Shown: piece by piece, positions 35,219-44,519 of the stretch | How the letters are laid out: each line of letters starts with the position of its first letter | Position numbering within the stretch: position 1 is the stretch's first letter | DNA from: Fuerstiella sp. | GTDB lineage: Bacteria; Planctomycetota; Planctomycetia; Planctomycetales; Planctomycetaceae | Assembly: GCA_014238335.1 (NCBI GenBank) | Contig: JABABI010000008.1 | Span: forward strand, 34,224 to 93,923 | DNA length: 59,700 nt | Direction of reading: 5' to 3' | Translations under genes and position numbers: made by a program | The notes under the pieces: model-generated | Told to the model about the DNA's origin: nothing | Database searches by the model: none | What the model saw: only the letters and a program-made list of their open reading frames with translations

Positions 35219-35971
35219 ACTCAGCTCCTGACCGGATTCTTCGGAAGCCCTGGTGTATCACCACAGCTTCCAACACGGCCCACTTCTGTCGAACGCAGCG
35301 GTACTGCCGACTCGATGTCCTGGGCCTTTGCGCCAGGGACCATAGTGCCCTGGATTTTGGAACATGAGATCAGTGACCTCAGATTGCCGACCTGACAGCA
35401 AAACCGAAACTTGCACCTCTCCAGGAATAGATCTGTGTGCATCAGGGAAAGGCATCATTGTCGGCCACCCCGGACCGTAAGACATTCCTGGAATCAGGGT
35501 CAACGACACAACACGGACGTGCCGAAGCCTTCTCAATACGAATCGCGTGACATCATGGCAAAGCAGCAGGAACTGCCGCTGTGACTTCATTGCCCTGACC
35601 ACAGGACAGTGGTCATCGCAGTCGTTTTCGTTATCAAACACCGGAAAGGTTCGTCAGAACCGGTCGACGGCGGCTGACCCCGAGTGCCCGGTCGGAAGTC
35701 AGGGCATCTTCACCCTTGGTATGCCACGGAATGTTGTAAAAACGGGAGGGTCGCCAGTGTTTAGAGTGAGGACTGAGCGAAACCCCGGGGACTTCCTTCG
35801 CAGGCTCAGTCCAGACTTCAGCCACTCGCCAGTCCGATATCACAATCCGTTGCCGCCCCCTTTGTCTTCACCACTGTCTGCTGTCTTGCGATTTGTGGTG
35901 GAATTGAACACAGTTAGCACTGCAATAGGTCGCTTAACCGCAATTGGTCAATTCAGGGAGCAAACCCAACG
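35219..35971. other. 753-bp intergenic region
   Basis: Separates divergent glmS and the next gene. I see no RNA gene, no glmS-type ribozyme core and no supportable ORF; the frames at 35258-35641 (-) and 35547-35975 (+) lack family resemblance and ribosome-binding sites. The AGGAG of glmS is at the left edge and AGGGAG of the right gene near 35955-35960. Confidence 0.55.
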
Positions 35972-38380
35972 GTGAGATCGCGTTGTGCTCATTACGAATA
36001 CTTCCTGCCTGCCGCCGATGTGCGAGCGCTGGTGGGCCTGGTGTTACTGTGCCTGGCAATTGTCAACTTCAACCTGTCGCCGGCCACAGCGCAGAGGCCG
36101 TTGGTGGCGGGTCCCGGTGCAGTGCGACTGGACAATGGCATGGTCGTGCGCGGCCTGTGTGATCTGAGCAACACCCTGGATCCGTTTCTGGAAAACCAGC
36201 ACCTGGAACTGCGAAAAATCGATCAGGGATTTCGCACGTATTTCGTTTCGACTCGCCGCAGCGGTGAAAAGGTCGGAGACGCCCGCGCAGTACCGAATCA
36301 GGAGTTCCTGATCGTGCAGCGCCGAACCGGACGTCAGCCCATGAACTTCCTGATCGGACTGCACACGCGCACACCGTTTCAGATGAATGGACAGGCGGAA
36401 GTGACTCTGAAGCAACTTAACGGCGGTATGACACGACTGCCGATCGGCATCACGTCGCTGAATCGTCAGATGCTTGCCGTCGACGGACTAACACATGACT
36501 GGAGATTCGGCGTTTCGATGTATTCCATCCCGGACGACCTTCTGTACGCCGCTGGCAAGGCAGGAGGACTGGTCACGCAGGTCACTGACTACCAGAACGG
36601 AGAGACTCGACTGAATTTGGTTCAGATGCTGATCGAAGCCGAAAAATACGTCGCCGCTCAGCGCATGCTGCAGGATATTCTCGTGGATTTCCCGGACCTG
36701 AAATCCCTGAGTGAAAAACTGATTAACAGCTGGAATGAGAGAGTCGGAAACCGCCTGATGGTTGAAGTCACCGCACTCAAGGACAGCGGTAAACATCAAC
36801 TTGCGGTAAAATACGGGCGAGCGTACCCGGACGAGAAACTGGCGCCTGTACTGCGAGTTCGGGCAAAACAGCTGATCCATGATCACAACGAAACGAAACG
36901 ACGAATTGAAGATATCAGGGTACGGCTGCCGGACATCATTGGTCAAATTGAAAATGACGAACATCGCGTTCAGGCCATGAGAATGTGGAACGAACTCGAC
37001 CGCCACATCGACTTCAATACGTTGTCGCGTTTGTCAGCATTCGAACTGTTGGCGCAGGATGAGGACCTGGCTCCTGAGGCAAAGGTTGCTCTGGCGGCGT
37101 CTGGCTGGATGCTGGGAGCGAACGAAGCGATCGACGGTTTTGCGGAGACAAGCGGGCTGTTTCAGATTCGGTACCGCCTGCAGGACTATGTGCAAACGGC
37201 GAACGACGAAGACAGACTGCGAAACGAACTGTTGGATGAGATTCGAGCACTGGAAGGCTTCAATGCGGAACGTGTGGCCAGACTCATCAGGTATCTGCCA
37301 CCATCAAATTCAATGCCCATACATCAGCCGGCGCCACTGGCCCCTGGCAGTTTTTCGGTTGAAGGCGACAATCTGACGTCAGCCTGTATTGGTCAGACCC
37401 CGCGTGAATATGCCCAGACGCGAAAATACCCGCTGTTGATCGCACTACCACGTGCCGGTGCCACAGCCGGGGACACCCTGGCATGGTGGGCCGTTGCTGC
37501 GGAACGCAACGGCTATTTACTGGTCGTTCCGGATCTATATCCTCCCGGCGTGGGAGGATACGATGCGTCCGCGGAACAGCATCGCAGACTGTTGAATCTG
37601 CTGACTAAGCTGAAGAGCAGCCTTTCGGTCGACGACGACCGGGTCTTTGTCGCCGGACACGGGATTGGTGGAGAAGCTGCGATGGATCTGGGAACGTCTC
37701 ATCCGGACGTGTTCGCCGGCATCGTTTCCATCGCTGGTCTGGGTCGACGAAACGTGACATGGGCCGCACATAATTCCACCACCCTGCCGTGGTATGTCGT
37801 GGTCGGGTCACGCCAGCCGAATTATGTCAACCGCATGACTCCACTGTTAAAACGGCTCTTCCGCAGAAGCGATGCGAATCGGGAGTTCTGTGACGTCCTG
37901 TTCGTTCGATACAAAGAACGCGGTTTTGAATCCTATGCCGAAGAATTGCCGAACCTGTTTCGGTGGTTCAACGTTCAGTCGCGTCCGCAACTGCCGAAGA
38001 AGATTGATGCAAAAGTACTTCGCACGACGGACCTCCGCTGGTTCTGGCTGGAACTCGATTCGCTGCCGGAACGATTCGCGCAGTTTGAGTACCCCACCGG
38101 CTACGGTGATCGCCCCGGCGGCGCACCCGGAACGATCGATGCGGGCATAAACGGTAACTATATCCGTATCACTTCGCTGCCGTCTAAGAATGCCGCGATT
38201 CGGCTTTCGCCGCACATACCGGGGCTCGACCTCGAACAGAAGATCACAATTCGAGTCGCGGGACGCAACGCTCAGGTGGAACGTTACGTTGCCTCGGTCA
38301 GGGACATGCTGGACGATTTCCGAAAGAGTCGTGACCGAGCAAGATTCTGTCACATGAAGATCCACCTCAGAAATCGCTGA
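35972..38380 (+). CDS. Exported alpha/beta-hydrolase-fold protein lacking the nucleophile
   Basis: 802 residues, GTG start, AGGGAG eleven bases upstream. A hydrophobic segment at about residues 18-38 (VRALVGLVLLCLAIVNFNLSPATA) is a signal peptide or anchor. Residues 50-400 are a planctomycete-type N-terminal part with helical repeats. The alpha/beta-hydrolase fold begins near residue 480: YPLLIALPRAGATAGDTLAWW, GYLLVVPDLYPPG, then DDRVFVAGHGIGGEAAMDLGTSHPDVFAGIVSIAG. At the nucleophile elbow (G-x-S-x-G) this reads GHGIG, so Ser is replaced by Gly and normal hydrolase chemistry is unlikely. About the last 120 residues (FWLELDSLPERFAQFEYPTG onward) are beta-rich. It may be a binding protein derived from an esterase. 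No operon partner is evident. Confidence 0.82.
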   Translation: MRSRCAHYEYFLPAADVRALVGLVLLCLAIVNFNLSPATAQRPLVAGPGAVRLDNGMVVRGLCDLSNTLDPFLENQHLELRKIDQGFRTYFVSTRRSGEKVGDARAVPNQEFLIVQRRTGRQPMNFLIGLHTRTPFQMNGQAEVTLKQLNGGMTRLPIGITSLNRQMLAVDGLTHDWRFGVSMYSIPDDLLYAAGKAGGLVTQVTDYQNGETRLNLVQMLIEAEKYVAAQRMLQDILVDFPDLKSLSEKLINSWNERVGNRLMVEVTALKDSGKHQLAVKYGRAYPDEKLAPVLRVRAKQLIHDHNETKRRIEDIRVRLPDIIGQIENDEHRVQAMRMWNELDRHIDFNTLSRLSAFELLAQDEDLAPEAKVALAASGWMLGANEAIDGFAETSGLFQIRYRLQDYVQTANDEDRLRNELLDEIRALEGFNAERVARLIRYLPPSNSMPIHQPAPLAPGSFSVEGDNLTSACIGQTPREYAQTRKYPLLIALPRAGATAGDTLAWWAVAAERNGYLLVVPDLYPPGVGGYDASAEQHRRLLNLLTKLKSSLSVDDDRVFVAGHGIGGEAAMDLGTSHPDVFAGIVSIAGLGRRNVTWAAHNSTTLPWYVVVGSRQPNYVNRMTPLLKRLFRRSDANREFCDVLFVRYKERGFESYAEELPNLFRWFNVQSRPQLPKKIDAKVLRTTDLRWFWLELDSLPERFAQFEYPTGYGDRPGGAPGTIDAGINGNYIRITSLPSKNAAIRLSPHIPGLDLEQKITIRVAGRNAQVERYVASVRDMLDDFRKSRDRARFCHMKIHLRNR

Positions 38381-38417
38381 CAGAACCTGCGTGTGCTGCC
38401 TTCGCTTCGGATCCTGT

Positions 38418-39572
38418 CTATTTCCGCCGCGCGGTCAGCAACGCCCTGACGGGTGCCGGATAGCCTTCGATCGTCTTCGACAAGTCTCCAGGAGTAAGGA
38501 AGTCCGCCAGAGACTCAAACGTCATCCAGTCTGTACTGCGCTGTTCCAGAGTCGTCGTAGCAGTCACGTCGACCACTTTCACCTCCTGAAAGCCGGTTCG
38601 TCGCAGCAATTTCGCCACCATGTCCACGGATGGAATGAACCAGACGTTTCTCATTTTCGCATAGCGCCCCTCGGGCATCAGAACCTGCTCGCCCGCCGCG
38701 TCAATCACGAGGGTTTCCAGTACCAATTGCCCGTCATGTTTCAGGCTCCCACACAGGGACTGCAGGTGCTCAATGGGACTGCTGCGATGATACAACACCC
38801 CCATTGAGACCGTCACGTCGAACGCCTGCAGTCGCTGCGGCAGACAGTTGTCGCCCAGCGGCAGCACATCATTCGGCAGGCTGTCCCCGGCGTATCTTCG
38901 AATCACTTCATGCTGCATCACGAACAGCAGGAACGGGTCCAGCCCGACCACGCGACGGGCCCCGGCCGCCAGCATCTGCCAGCCGAAGTATCCGTTACCG
39001 CATCCGACATCCAATACGTTGCGATCACGCAGTTCCACGTGGTCGCGCAGTCGATTCCACTTCCAGTCCGAACGCCATTCGGTATCGATGTGTATCCCAA
39101 ACAGATCGAACGGCCCTTTGCGCCAGGGACGGAAGTTCAGCAGGTCCGATCGAAGTTGGCTCTTCGCCTCGGCAGAAACCTGACCCACAACCGCCACTCG
39201 GCCGTCAGCCCGAGCCTTAAGGTGGCCACCCATGTCCGGTAGATTCTGCCAGCAGTGTTTCCAGTCCTCAAGATTGCCATGCCCGGTGATGTCAGTCGCC
39301 TGACGGCAGGCCTGCTGAAGTTCGCTGGCCCATTCGTCGTGACCCGCCTCTCGAAGCCACCCGAACAACGCGTCATATTTAAACAACGATGTCTTCACAG
39401 GCAACGATCGTACAGTGTTGTGCGGAGATTTCGTGATGTCCCGGACAACGAACAGAAACCACTCCGTCGTCAGACCATCACACACCGCGAACCGTAACGC
39501 ATTTCTTCCGTGAGTGTAACAGTGCCAGGCGTTGAGCTTGCGTCCGCCCGTTTCTATGATGTTGAACTGCAT
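38418..39572 (-). CDS. cmoB: CmoB-like tRNA (cmo5U34) methyltransferase with N-terminal extension
   Basis: 384 residues. CmoB transfers a carboxymethyl group from carboxy-SAM to 5-hydroxyuridine at the tRNA wobble base. The match is strong: LLNFRPWRKGPFDLFGIHIDTEWRSDWKWNR (split here for reading), NVLDVGCGNGYFGWQMLAAG (SAM site), SMGVLYHRSSPIEHL, YAKMRNVWFIPS, STDWMTFESLADFLTPGD and a C-terminal GYPAPVRALL. The residues reported to contact the carboxylate in E. coli CmoB (Lys of WRKGP, Tyr of VLYHR, Arg near the C-terminus) are all kept. E. coli CmoB has 323 residues; here about 62 extra precede the family start. GGGGAAGG four bases before ATG supports this longer start. No cmoA is in view. 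It starts 45 bp from a divergent hydrolase gene. Confidence 0.93.
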   Translation of the reverse strand: MQFNIIETGGRKLNAWHCYTHGRNALRFAVCDGLTTEWFLFVVRDITKSPHNTVRSLPVKTSLFKYDALFGWLREAGHDEWASELQQACRQATDITGHGNLEDWKHCWQNLPDMGGHLKARADGRVAVVGQVSAEAKSQLRSDLLNFRPWRKGPFDLFGIHIDTEWRSDWKWNRLRDHVELRDRNVLDVGCGNGYFGWQMLAAGARRVVGLDPFLLFVMQHEVIRRYAGDSLPNDVLPLGDNCLPQRLQAFDVTVSMGVLYHRSSPIEHLQSLCGSLKHDGQLVLETLVIDAAGEQVLMPEGRYAKMRNVWFIPSVDMVAKLLRRTGFQEVKVVDVTATTTLEQRSTDWMTFESLADFLTPGDLSKTIEGYPAPVRALLTARRK

Positions 39573-39616
39573 TGTACCTTCCCCTGCCTTACCGTTTCCA
39601 ACCTGCGGAGCTTTTC

Positions 39617-41791
39617 ATGCGGTGCAATATCGTTCTCCTGCTTTTGGCTGTCAGTACCAGTCGGATTGTCGCTGAGACGCCTCGAGTTTTTCCTGCTGGC
39701 GAGTTGCCGGCTGATTCGCGGCTGGACGAACTCCGAACGCTGAACAGCTATTTCCCGTTTGCGCCTGTCGAGAATAAAGAACAGTGGCAGCAACGCCAGT
39801 CCGAGATCAAACGTCGCATTCTGATCTCACAGGGAATGTGGCCCGAGCCCACCAAAACCAAACTGCGGGCAACGATTCATGGTCGCGTGGAACATGACGA
39901 CTACACGGTTGAGCGAGTCTATTTCCAATCGATCCCTGGCCATTACGTCACTGGCAGCCTGTATCGGCCCAAAGGAAAACAAGGTCCGTTCCCGGCCGTC
40001 CTGTGTCCTCACGGCCACTGGAGCGATGCGAGGTTTTACGATGCCGGCGAAGCGGCAGCAAGAAAGAGCGTCGCCAGCGGAGCCGAACGATTTATGAACG
40101 CCGCTCGCAATCATATCCAGGCTCGTTGTGTGCAACTGTCGCGTATGGGGTGCATCGTTTTCTTTTATGACATGACCGGCAATTGTGATTCGACTCAGAT
40201 AGGCCATCGCCCCAACAAATCGGATCACCTGAACACACCTGAACACTGGGGTTTCCTGAGCGTGCAGGCCGAATTGCGTCTGCAGAACATGATGGGGCTG
40301 CAAACATGGAATTCGGTGCGAGCCATCGATTTTCTACTGGAACTGTCCGACGTCGACGAAAAACGCATCGGAGTGACAGGTGCCAGCGGTGGTGGCACAC
40401 AATCAATGATCATCGCAGCAATTGATGATCGTATCACTGCGGCTATGCCGTGCGTAATGGTATCGACATCCATGCAGGGCGGCTGCACCTGCGAAAACGC
40501 ACCTCTGATGCGCATCGGTCAGGGCAATATCGACATCGCCGCCGCGGTGGCGCCGCGACCGCTGGGGCTGACCGCGGCCGATGACTGGACCAAAGAACTG
40601 GAGACAAAGGGTTACCCGGCACTACAGAATTTGTACGCGATGCTGGGACATGAGGACCGGTTGACCGCAGTTTTTCACACGCACTTTCCGCACAACTACA
40701 ACCACGTAAACCGCACAGTGATGTACGGTTTTTTTAATCGTCACTTTGGACTCGGCTTCGACGAACCTGTGCTCGAACGTGATTTCGAGTTATTGTCGAA
40801 AGAACAACTTTCGGTCTGGAATGACCAGCATCCGGCTCCGTCCGGCAGCGATGTGGGCGACCTGCATGAGGTCACATTGCTGGGACTCGCCACGGAAGAT
40901 GCAGAAGAACGTCTGTCAGCAGTGATTCCGCAGGACGCCAATGGCCTCGACAGGTTCCAGCACGTCGTCGGGGCAGCGTGGGAGACAATTCTGGATCGCA
41001 GCCTTGACCAGGTCAGCGACGTACTGTTGACCCACACAAAAGACGTCCCGCAGGGGGAATTTACACTTACACTGGGGCGATTGAATCATGCTGCGGCGGC
41101 TGAACAGATTCCTGCGATGACGTTACGCAGTGCCAGGGGAACTCAGAAGGGCGTGGTGGTCTGGCTGACGGAAGCCGGCAAGTCCGGTCTGCTCCAGGAC
41201 GGCAAAGTGATTACGCCAGTCGCGAAACTGCTCAATCAAGGATACACAGTCGTGTCTGCAGACCTGTCGGGGCAGGGCGAATTTATTGAGAACGAAAATC
41301 CGCTGGAATCACAACGGATGTGGTATCAACGCAGCGGCAACAACGGCTGGGAACGTTTCGCAGGTTACACCTACGGCTATAACCATTCGCTGTTCGTCCA
41401 GCGTTCCCACGATGCCCTGTCGTTAATCCGGTATGCGGCCAAACTTTCAGGCAAGCAGAAAATCCATCTGGTTGGCCTGGACAAGACTGCTGGTCCAATC
41501 GCTTTGGCGGCGCGCAGTCAGACAGGTAACGCGGTCGGCAAAACCATCGTTGACCTGGAAAAATTCCGGTTCAGCGAAATCATCAGACATGATGATCCCA
41601 TGTTCGTGTCCGGCGCTGTCAAGTATCTTGACGTCGGCGGATTACTGGGCCTGTGCGCGCCGCATGACGTTTCCATCGCCGGCCTGCGGGAAAAATCGGT
41701 CGCCACGCGGATCTTTGCTGCAGCCGGTGCGTCCGCAAAACTGCATCTGCTCGACCCGGATGGACTCAGACTGGCACTGGAGCAACTCTAG
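39617..41791 (+). CDS. Exported esterase-like protein with two alpha/beta-hydrolase domains
   Basis: 724 residues from ATG at 39617, where CGGAG lies six bases upstream and a signal peptide begins (MRCNIVLLLLAVSTSRIVA). An in-frame ATG at 39572 is less likely. The first domain (about 85-400) is acetylxylan-esterase-like: FPAVLCPHGHWSD, MGCIVFFYDMTGNCDS, EKRIGVTGASGGGTQSMIIAAIDDRI with Ser in GASGGG as nucleophile, and a later FHTHFPHNYNHV with the probable catalytic His. The second domain (about 510-720) starts VVVWLTEAGKSGL and has VGLDKTAGP where G-x-S-x-G is expected, so it lacks the nucleophile. Homologues are abundant in planctomycetes and may remove acyl groups from polysaccharides; substrate unknown. 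It is divergent from cmoB. Confidence 0.87.
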   Translation: MRCNIVLLLLAVSTSRIVAETPRVFPAGELPADSRLDELRTLNSYFPFAPVENKEQWQQRQSEIKRRILISQGMWPEPTKTKLRATIHGRVEHDDYTVERVYFQSIPGHYVTGSLYRPKGKQGPFPAVLCPHGHWSDARFYDAGEAAARKSVASGAERFMNAARNHIQARCVQLSRMGCIVFFYDMTGNCDSTQIGHRPNKSDHLNTPEHWGFLSVQAELRLQNMMGLQTWNSVRAIDFLLELSDVDEKRIGVTGASGGGTQSMIIAAIDDRITAAMPCVMVSTSMQGGCTCENAPLMRIGQGNIDIAAAVAPRPLGLTAADDWTKELETKGYPALQNLYAMLGHEDRLTAVFHTHFPHNYNHVNRTVMYGFFNRHFGLGFDEPVLERDFELLSKEQLSVWNDQHPAPSGSDVGDLHEVTLLGLATEDAEERLSAVIPQDANGLDRFQHVVGAAWETILDRSLDQVSDVLLTHTKDVPQGEFTLTLGRLNHAAAAEQIPAMTLRSARGTQKGVVVWLTEAGKSGLLQDGKVITPVAKLLNQGYTVVSADLSGQGEFIENENPLESQRMWYQRSGNNGWERFAGYTYGYNHSLFVQRSHDALSLIRYAAKLSGKQKIHLVGLDKTAGPIALAARSQTGNAVGKTIVDLEKFRFSEIIRHDDPMFVSGAVKYLDVGGLLGLCAPHDVSIAGLREKSVATRIFAAAGASAKLHLLDPDGLRLALEQL

Positions 41792-42133
41792 TCACTGAGT
41801 GGCATGATCAATTGCCGCCGCATTCAGTTTCGACGCCGCCCGCAGCCAGTACATTCTCGACGCCCGAGTCGTTTTACGTGACATACGTCACCCCTGCCAC
41901 AAAATTACATATTCATCACTAACACCCCATTCACACATACTGACATATCTACGAGGCGTTTTCGCAGGGGCGGCGGCGGCTGGCAGCAGCCCAATCCCGC
42001 AGCAAGTGTGCGCCCGCCCTTAGCAGATGCCACGGAATCTGCTACACCATCACAGTGAGTTCGGCGAAACGACGTTAGTTCGCGTGCTCGTAAGTACTCT
42101 CATTCTCCAGACTCGTCGCAGAAAGGCGGACGG
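41792..42133. other. 342-bp intergenic region upstream of cysK
   Basis: No RNA gene or ORF is supportable. It contains an 8-bp inverted repeat at 42021-42044 and a good ribosome-binding site for cysK (AAAGGCGGACGG just before ATG). Confidence 0.55.
42021..42044. repeat. Inverted repeat upstream of cysK
   Basis: Arms TAGCAGAT and ATCTGCTA around GCCACGGA. The arms resemble the GCAGAT/ATCTGC ends of the palindrome in the decayed lipoprotein gene at 24179-24205. It is about 90 bp before cysK, so an operator or attenuator is possible; a dispersed palindromic element is the alternative. Confidence 0.6.
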
Positions 42134-43072
42134 ATGCCCATCCTTCAGGACAATTCTCTCTCTATTGGTCGAACTCCTCTGGTCAGAATCAACGGACTGA
42201 CAGAGGGGCTCAAAGCCACTGTGCTGGCCAAAATTGAAGGTCGAAATCCGGCCTACAGTGTTAAGTGTCGCATTGGGGCGGCCATGATCTGGGATGCAGA
42301 GGAACGGGGAGTGCTTAAACCGGGCATGGAAGTGGTTGAGCCTACCAGTGGAAATACGGGCATTGCACTGGCTTATGTATGTGCAGCACGAGGCTACAAG
42401 CTTACCCTCACGATGCCGGACACCATGTCTGTGGAACGGCGGATGATGCTGCGTGCCTTTGGCGCCAATCTTGTTCTGACGCCTGGGGCCGAGGGAATGA
42501 AGGGAGCCATCAATAAGGCCACCGAAATTGCGGAGCAGAACAATGCCTTCCTGCCGCAGCAGTTTTCGAATCCGGCGAATCCAGCCATTCACCAGAAAAC
42601 CACGGGACCGGAGATTTTTGAGGATACGGACGGCAACGTGGACATTTTCGTTTCCGGAGTCGGTACGGGCGGAACAATCACCGGAGTCAGTCGTTTTCTG
42701 AAGCAGGACAAAGGTCTTCCGGTGAAGATCATCGCCGTCGAGCCGACCACGAGTCCGGTTTTATCAGGAGGAGATCCTGGCAAGCACCCCATCCAGGGAA
42801 TCGGCGCTGGGTTTATTCCCGATAACTGTGACACCAGCATAATCGACGAAGTCGTTCAAGTCTCCGGGGAAGAAGCTCTTGAAATGGCCCCACGACTGGC
42901 TCGCGAAGAGGGAATTATCGCGGGCATCAGCTGCGGGGCCGCGATGGCAGCGGCCCTGAAGGTCGCCGCTCGACCTGAAAGCGAAGGCAGGACAATCGTC
43001 GTGATTCTTCCGGATTCGGGTGAGCGATATCTTTCAACGCCGATGTTCGAGTACGCTCGCGAAGACTCCTGA
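42134..43072 (+). CDS. cysK: Cysteine synthase (O-acetylserine sulfhydrylase)
   Basis: PLP enzyme that replaces acetate of O-acetylserine with sulfide to make cysteine. 312 residues. The PLP lysine is in [11 protein letters not shown] (about residue 44); the substrate loop [14 protein letters not shown], the phosphate loop [12 protein letters not shown] and the [10 protein letters not shown] end are diagnostic. The family more often reads NPxxSVKDR; here the residue after Lys is Cys, as in some CysK proteins. A good Shine-Dalgarno sequence precedes the ATG. The next gene starts 225 bp downstream on the same strand. Confidence 0.96.
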   Translation: MPILQDNSLSIGRTPLVRINGLTEGLKATVLAKIEGRNPAYSVKCRIGAAMIWDAEERGVLKPGMEVVEPTSGNTGIALAYVCAARGYKLTLTMPDTMSVERRMMLRAFGANLVLTPGAEGMKGAINKATEIAEQNNAFLPQQFSNPANPAIHQKTTGPEIFEDTDGNVDIFVSGVGTGGTITGVSRFLKQDKGLPVKIIAVEPTTSPVLSGGDPGKHPIQGIGAGFIPDNCDTSIIDEVVQVSGEEALEMAPRLAREEGIIAGISCGAAMAAALKVAARPESEGRTIVVILPDSGERYLSTPMFEYAREDS

Positions 43073-43297
43073 TCAGCTTCTTCTCGGCAGGAACGTGTTG
43101 CTGATCAGTCGATTTTCCCGATTAGCAGGAGCCGCAGTCTTTGTTCCGGGTGGCTGTTTACAGGATCGGAGGCACTGACTCCCTGATTAACAAATCCTGC
43201 AGTTAAGATGCTCGCAACGCTGCGGTATTGTGTGCTGGTCAGGCGTTTTGCTGGTCTGCGGGGCCAGGCCGATGTTCTCCGATTCGGACTCTTCACC

Positions 43298-44287
43298 ATG
43301 CCCGTTACGCCTTTGTCAGCTAAGGACCTGAAAAGCCAGGTGCGTCAGCACTTGGCAGCGGATCTTCAGGTCGTCAATCAGATACTGGCGGAGCAACTGC
43401 GTACTTCCAGCGCCTTTGTGTCTGACATCACAGAGCACGTCTCGCGTTACCAAGGTAAGCAGCTTCGACCGATGCTGCTACTGTTGACTCATCGCATGAT
43501 CAGCGGAGAGGCGACTCGGGAGTCCCGGATGCTGGCCGCAGCCGTTGAACTGATACACACGGCAACGCTGGTGCACGACGATGTGATCGACGCAGCAGAG
43601 ACGCGGCGTCACCTGGCGACTGTTCATCGTCGGTGGAACACGGAAACCAGCGTTCTGCTGGGCGACTACCTGTTTTCCTGTTCGTTTCAGCTGGCCGCGT
43701 CCACGGGAGACGCGGAAGCATGCCGTCTCATCGGTCTTGCCACAAATCGCACGTGCGAGGGCGAATTGAACCAGATGGCAGCAGGACTGGAAGACTTCAC
43801 GTCAGAAGTGGACTACTTTCGGATCGTTCGTGACAAGACCGGGCAATTGTTCGGGCTGAGTTGCCTGCTGGGCAGTCGTGCCGGAGGCGGAAATAACGAA
43901 CAGCAGCGGGCCGCCCGCCGCTTTGGTCTGCGGCTGGGTATGGCGTTCCAGATTGCTGACGATGTGCTGGATCTTAACGGGCCTGGAGAAGTGACAGGTA
44001 AAGACGCCGGAAACGATCTTCAGAACAATCGGCGAACTCTGCCCATCATTCGAGCCATGCAATCGGTGCCGGAATACGAGCGCCCGCAACTCAGGCAAAT
44101 TCTTGCTGAAGAATCCCCGGAAAACCTTGCTGCCAATGGAATAATCCAGGCTGGAATTCGGTCTGCACTCGAAACTGCGGAGGTTCTCACATCGAGAGCC
44201 ATGGCTGACCTGGCACACTTTCCTTTATGTTCCGACCGCAGATTGCTGGAAGCGATCGCATCATTCGCCGTCTGCCGTGAGGCGTAG
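43298..44287 (+). CDS. Trans-polyprenyl diphosphate synthase
   Basis: 329 residues from ATG at 43298 (MPVTPLSAKDLKSQVRQHLA), the usual length for this family; a longer frame to 43208 adds 30 unsupported residues. Extends prenyl diphosphates with isopentenyl diphosphate, typically for the quinone side chain. Both Asp-rich motifs are present: LVHDDVIDAAETRR (about residue 95) and FQIADDVLDLNG (about 220), followed by GKDAGNDLQNNRRTLP. YQGKQLRPMLLLLTH is the conserved GKxxRP region. The residues before the first DDxxD are bulky-free enough for a long-chain product, but chain length cannot be read safely. No quinone gene is adjacent. Confidence 0.93.
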   Translation: MPVTPLSAKDLKSQVRQHLAADLQVVNQILAEQLRTSSAFVSDITEHVSRYQGKQLRPMLLLLTHRMISGEATRESRMLAAAVELIHTATLVHDDVIDAAETRRHLATVHRRWNTETSVLLGDYLFSCSFQLAASTGDAEACRLIGLATNRTCEGELNQMAAGLEDFTSEVDYFRIVRDKTGQLFGLSCLLGSRAGGGNNEQQRAARRFGLRLGMAFQIADDVLDLNGPGEVTGKDAGNDLQNNRRTLPIIRAMQSVPEYERPQLRQILAEESPENLAANGIIQAGIRSALETAEVLTSRAMADLAHFPLCSDRRLLEAIASFAVCREA

Positions 44288-44519
44288 GGTTTCTGGACTG
44301 AATAGCCGGAAACCCATGGGCTGACAGTTTCCTGGGGGAGCGTCACAGGTTACCAGGTTTACCGGGCCGGAATTTGGTTGTGTTGTAACGGGTATTTGCC
44401 TTCTGTCGGATGTAGAGAGCATCAAGCCGTATCAATAGCTGGCCGAAGATCAGTGAGGCGTGACCTGCTGCGGGCACGATCTTCTCATTTGAATCTTCAT
44501 CAACCGCCGGAGCCTCTTG

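Noticed and set aside
35258..35641. 127-codon minus-strand frame upstream of glmS
   Set aside because: No ribosome-binding site or recognisable product, and low-information composition; left as intergenic.
35219..35971. Possible glmS ribozyme upstream of glmS
   Set aside because: No recognisable ribozyme core near the start; such ribozymes are mainly found in Firmicutes.
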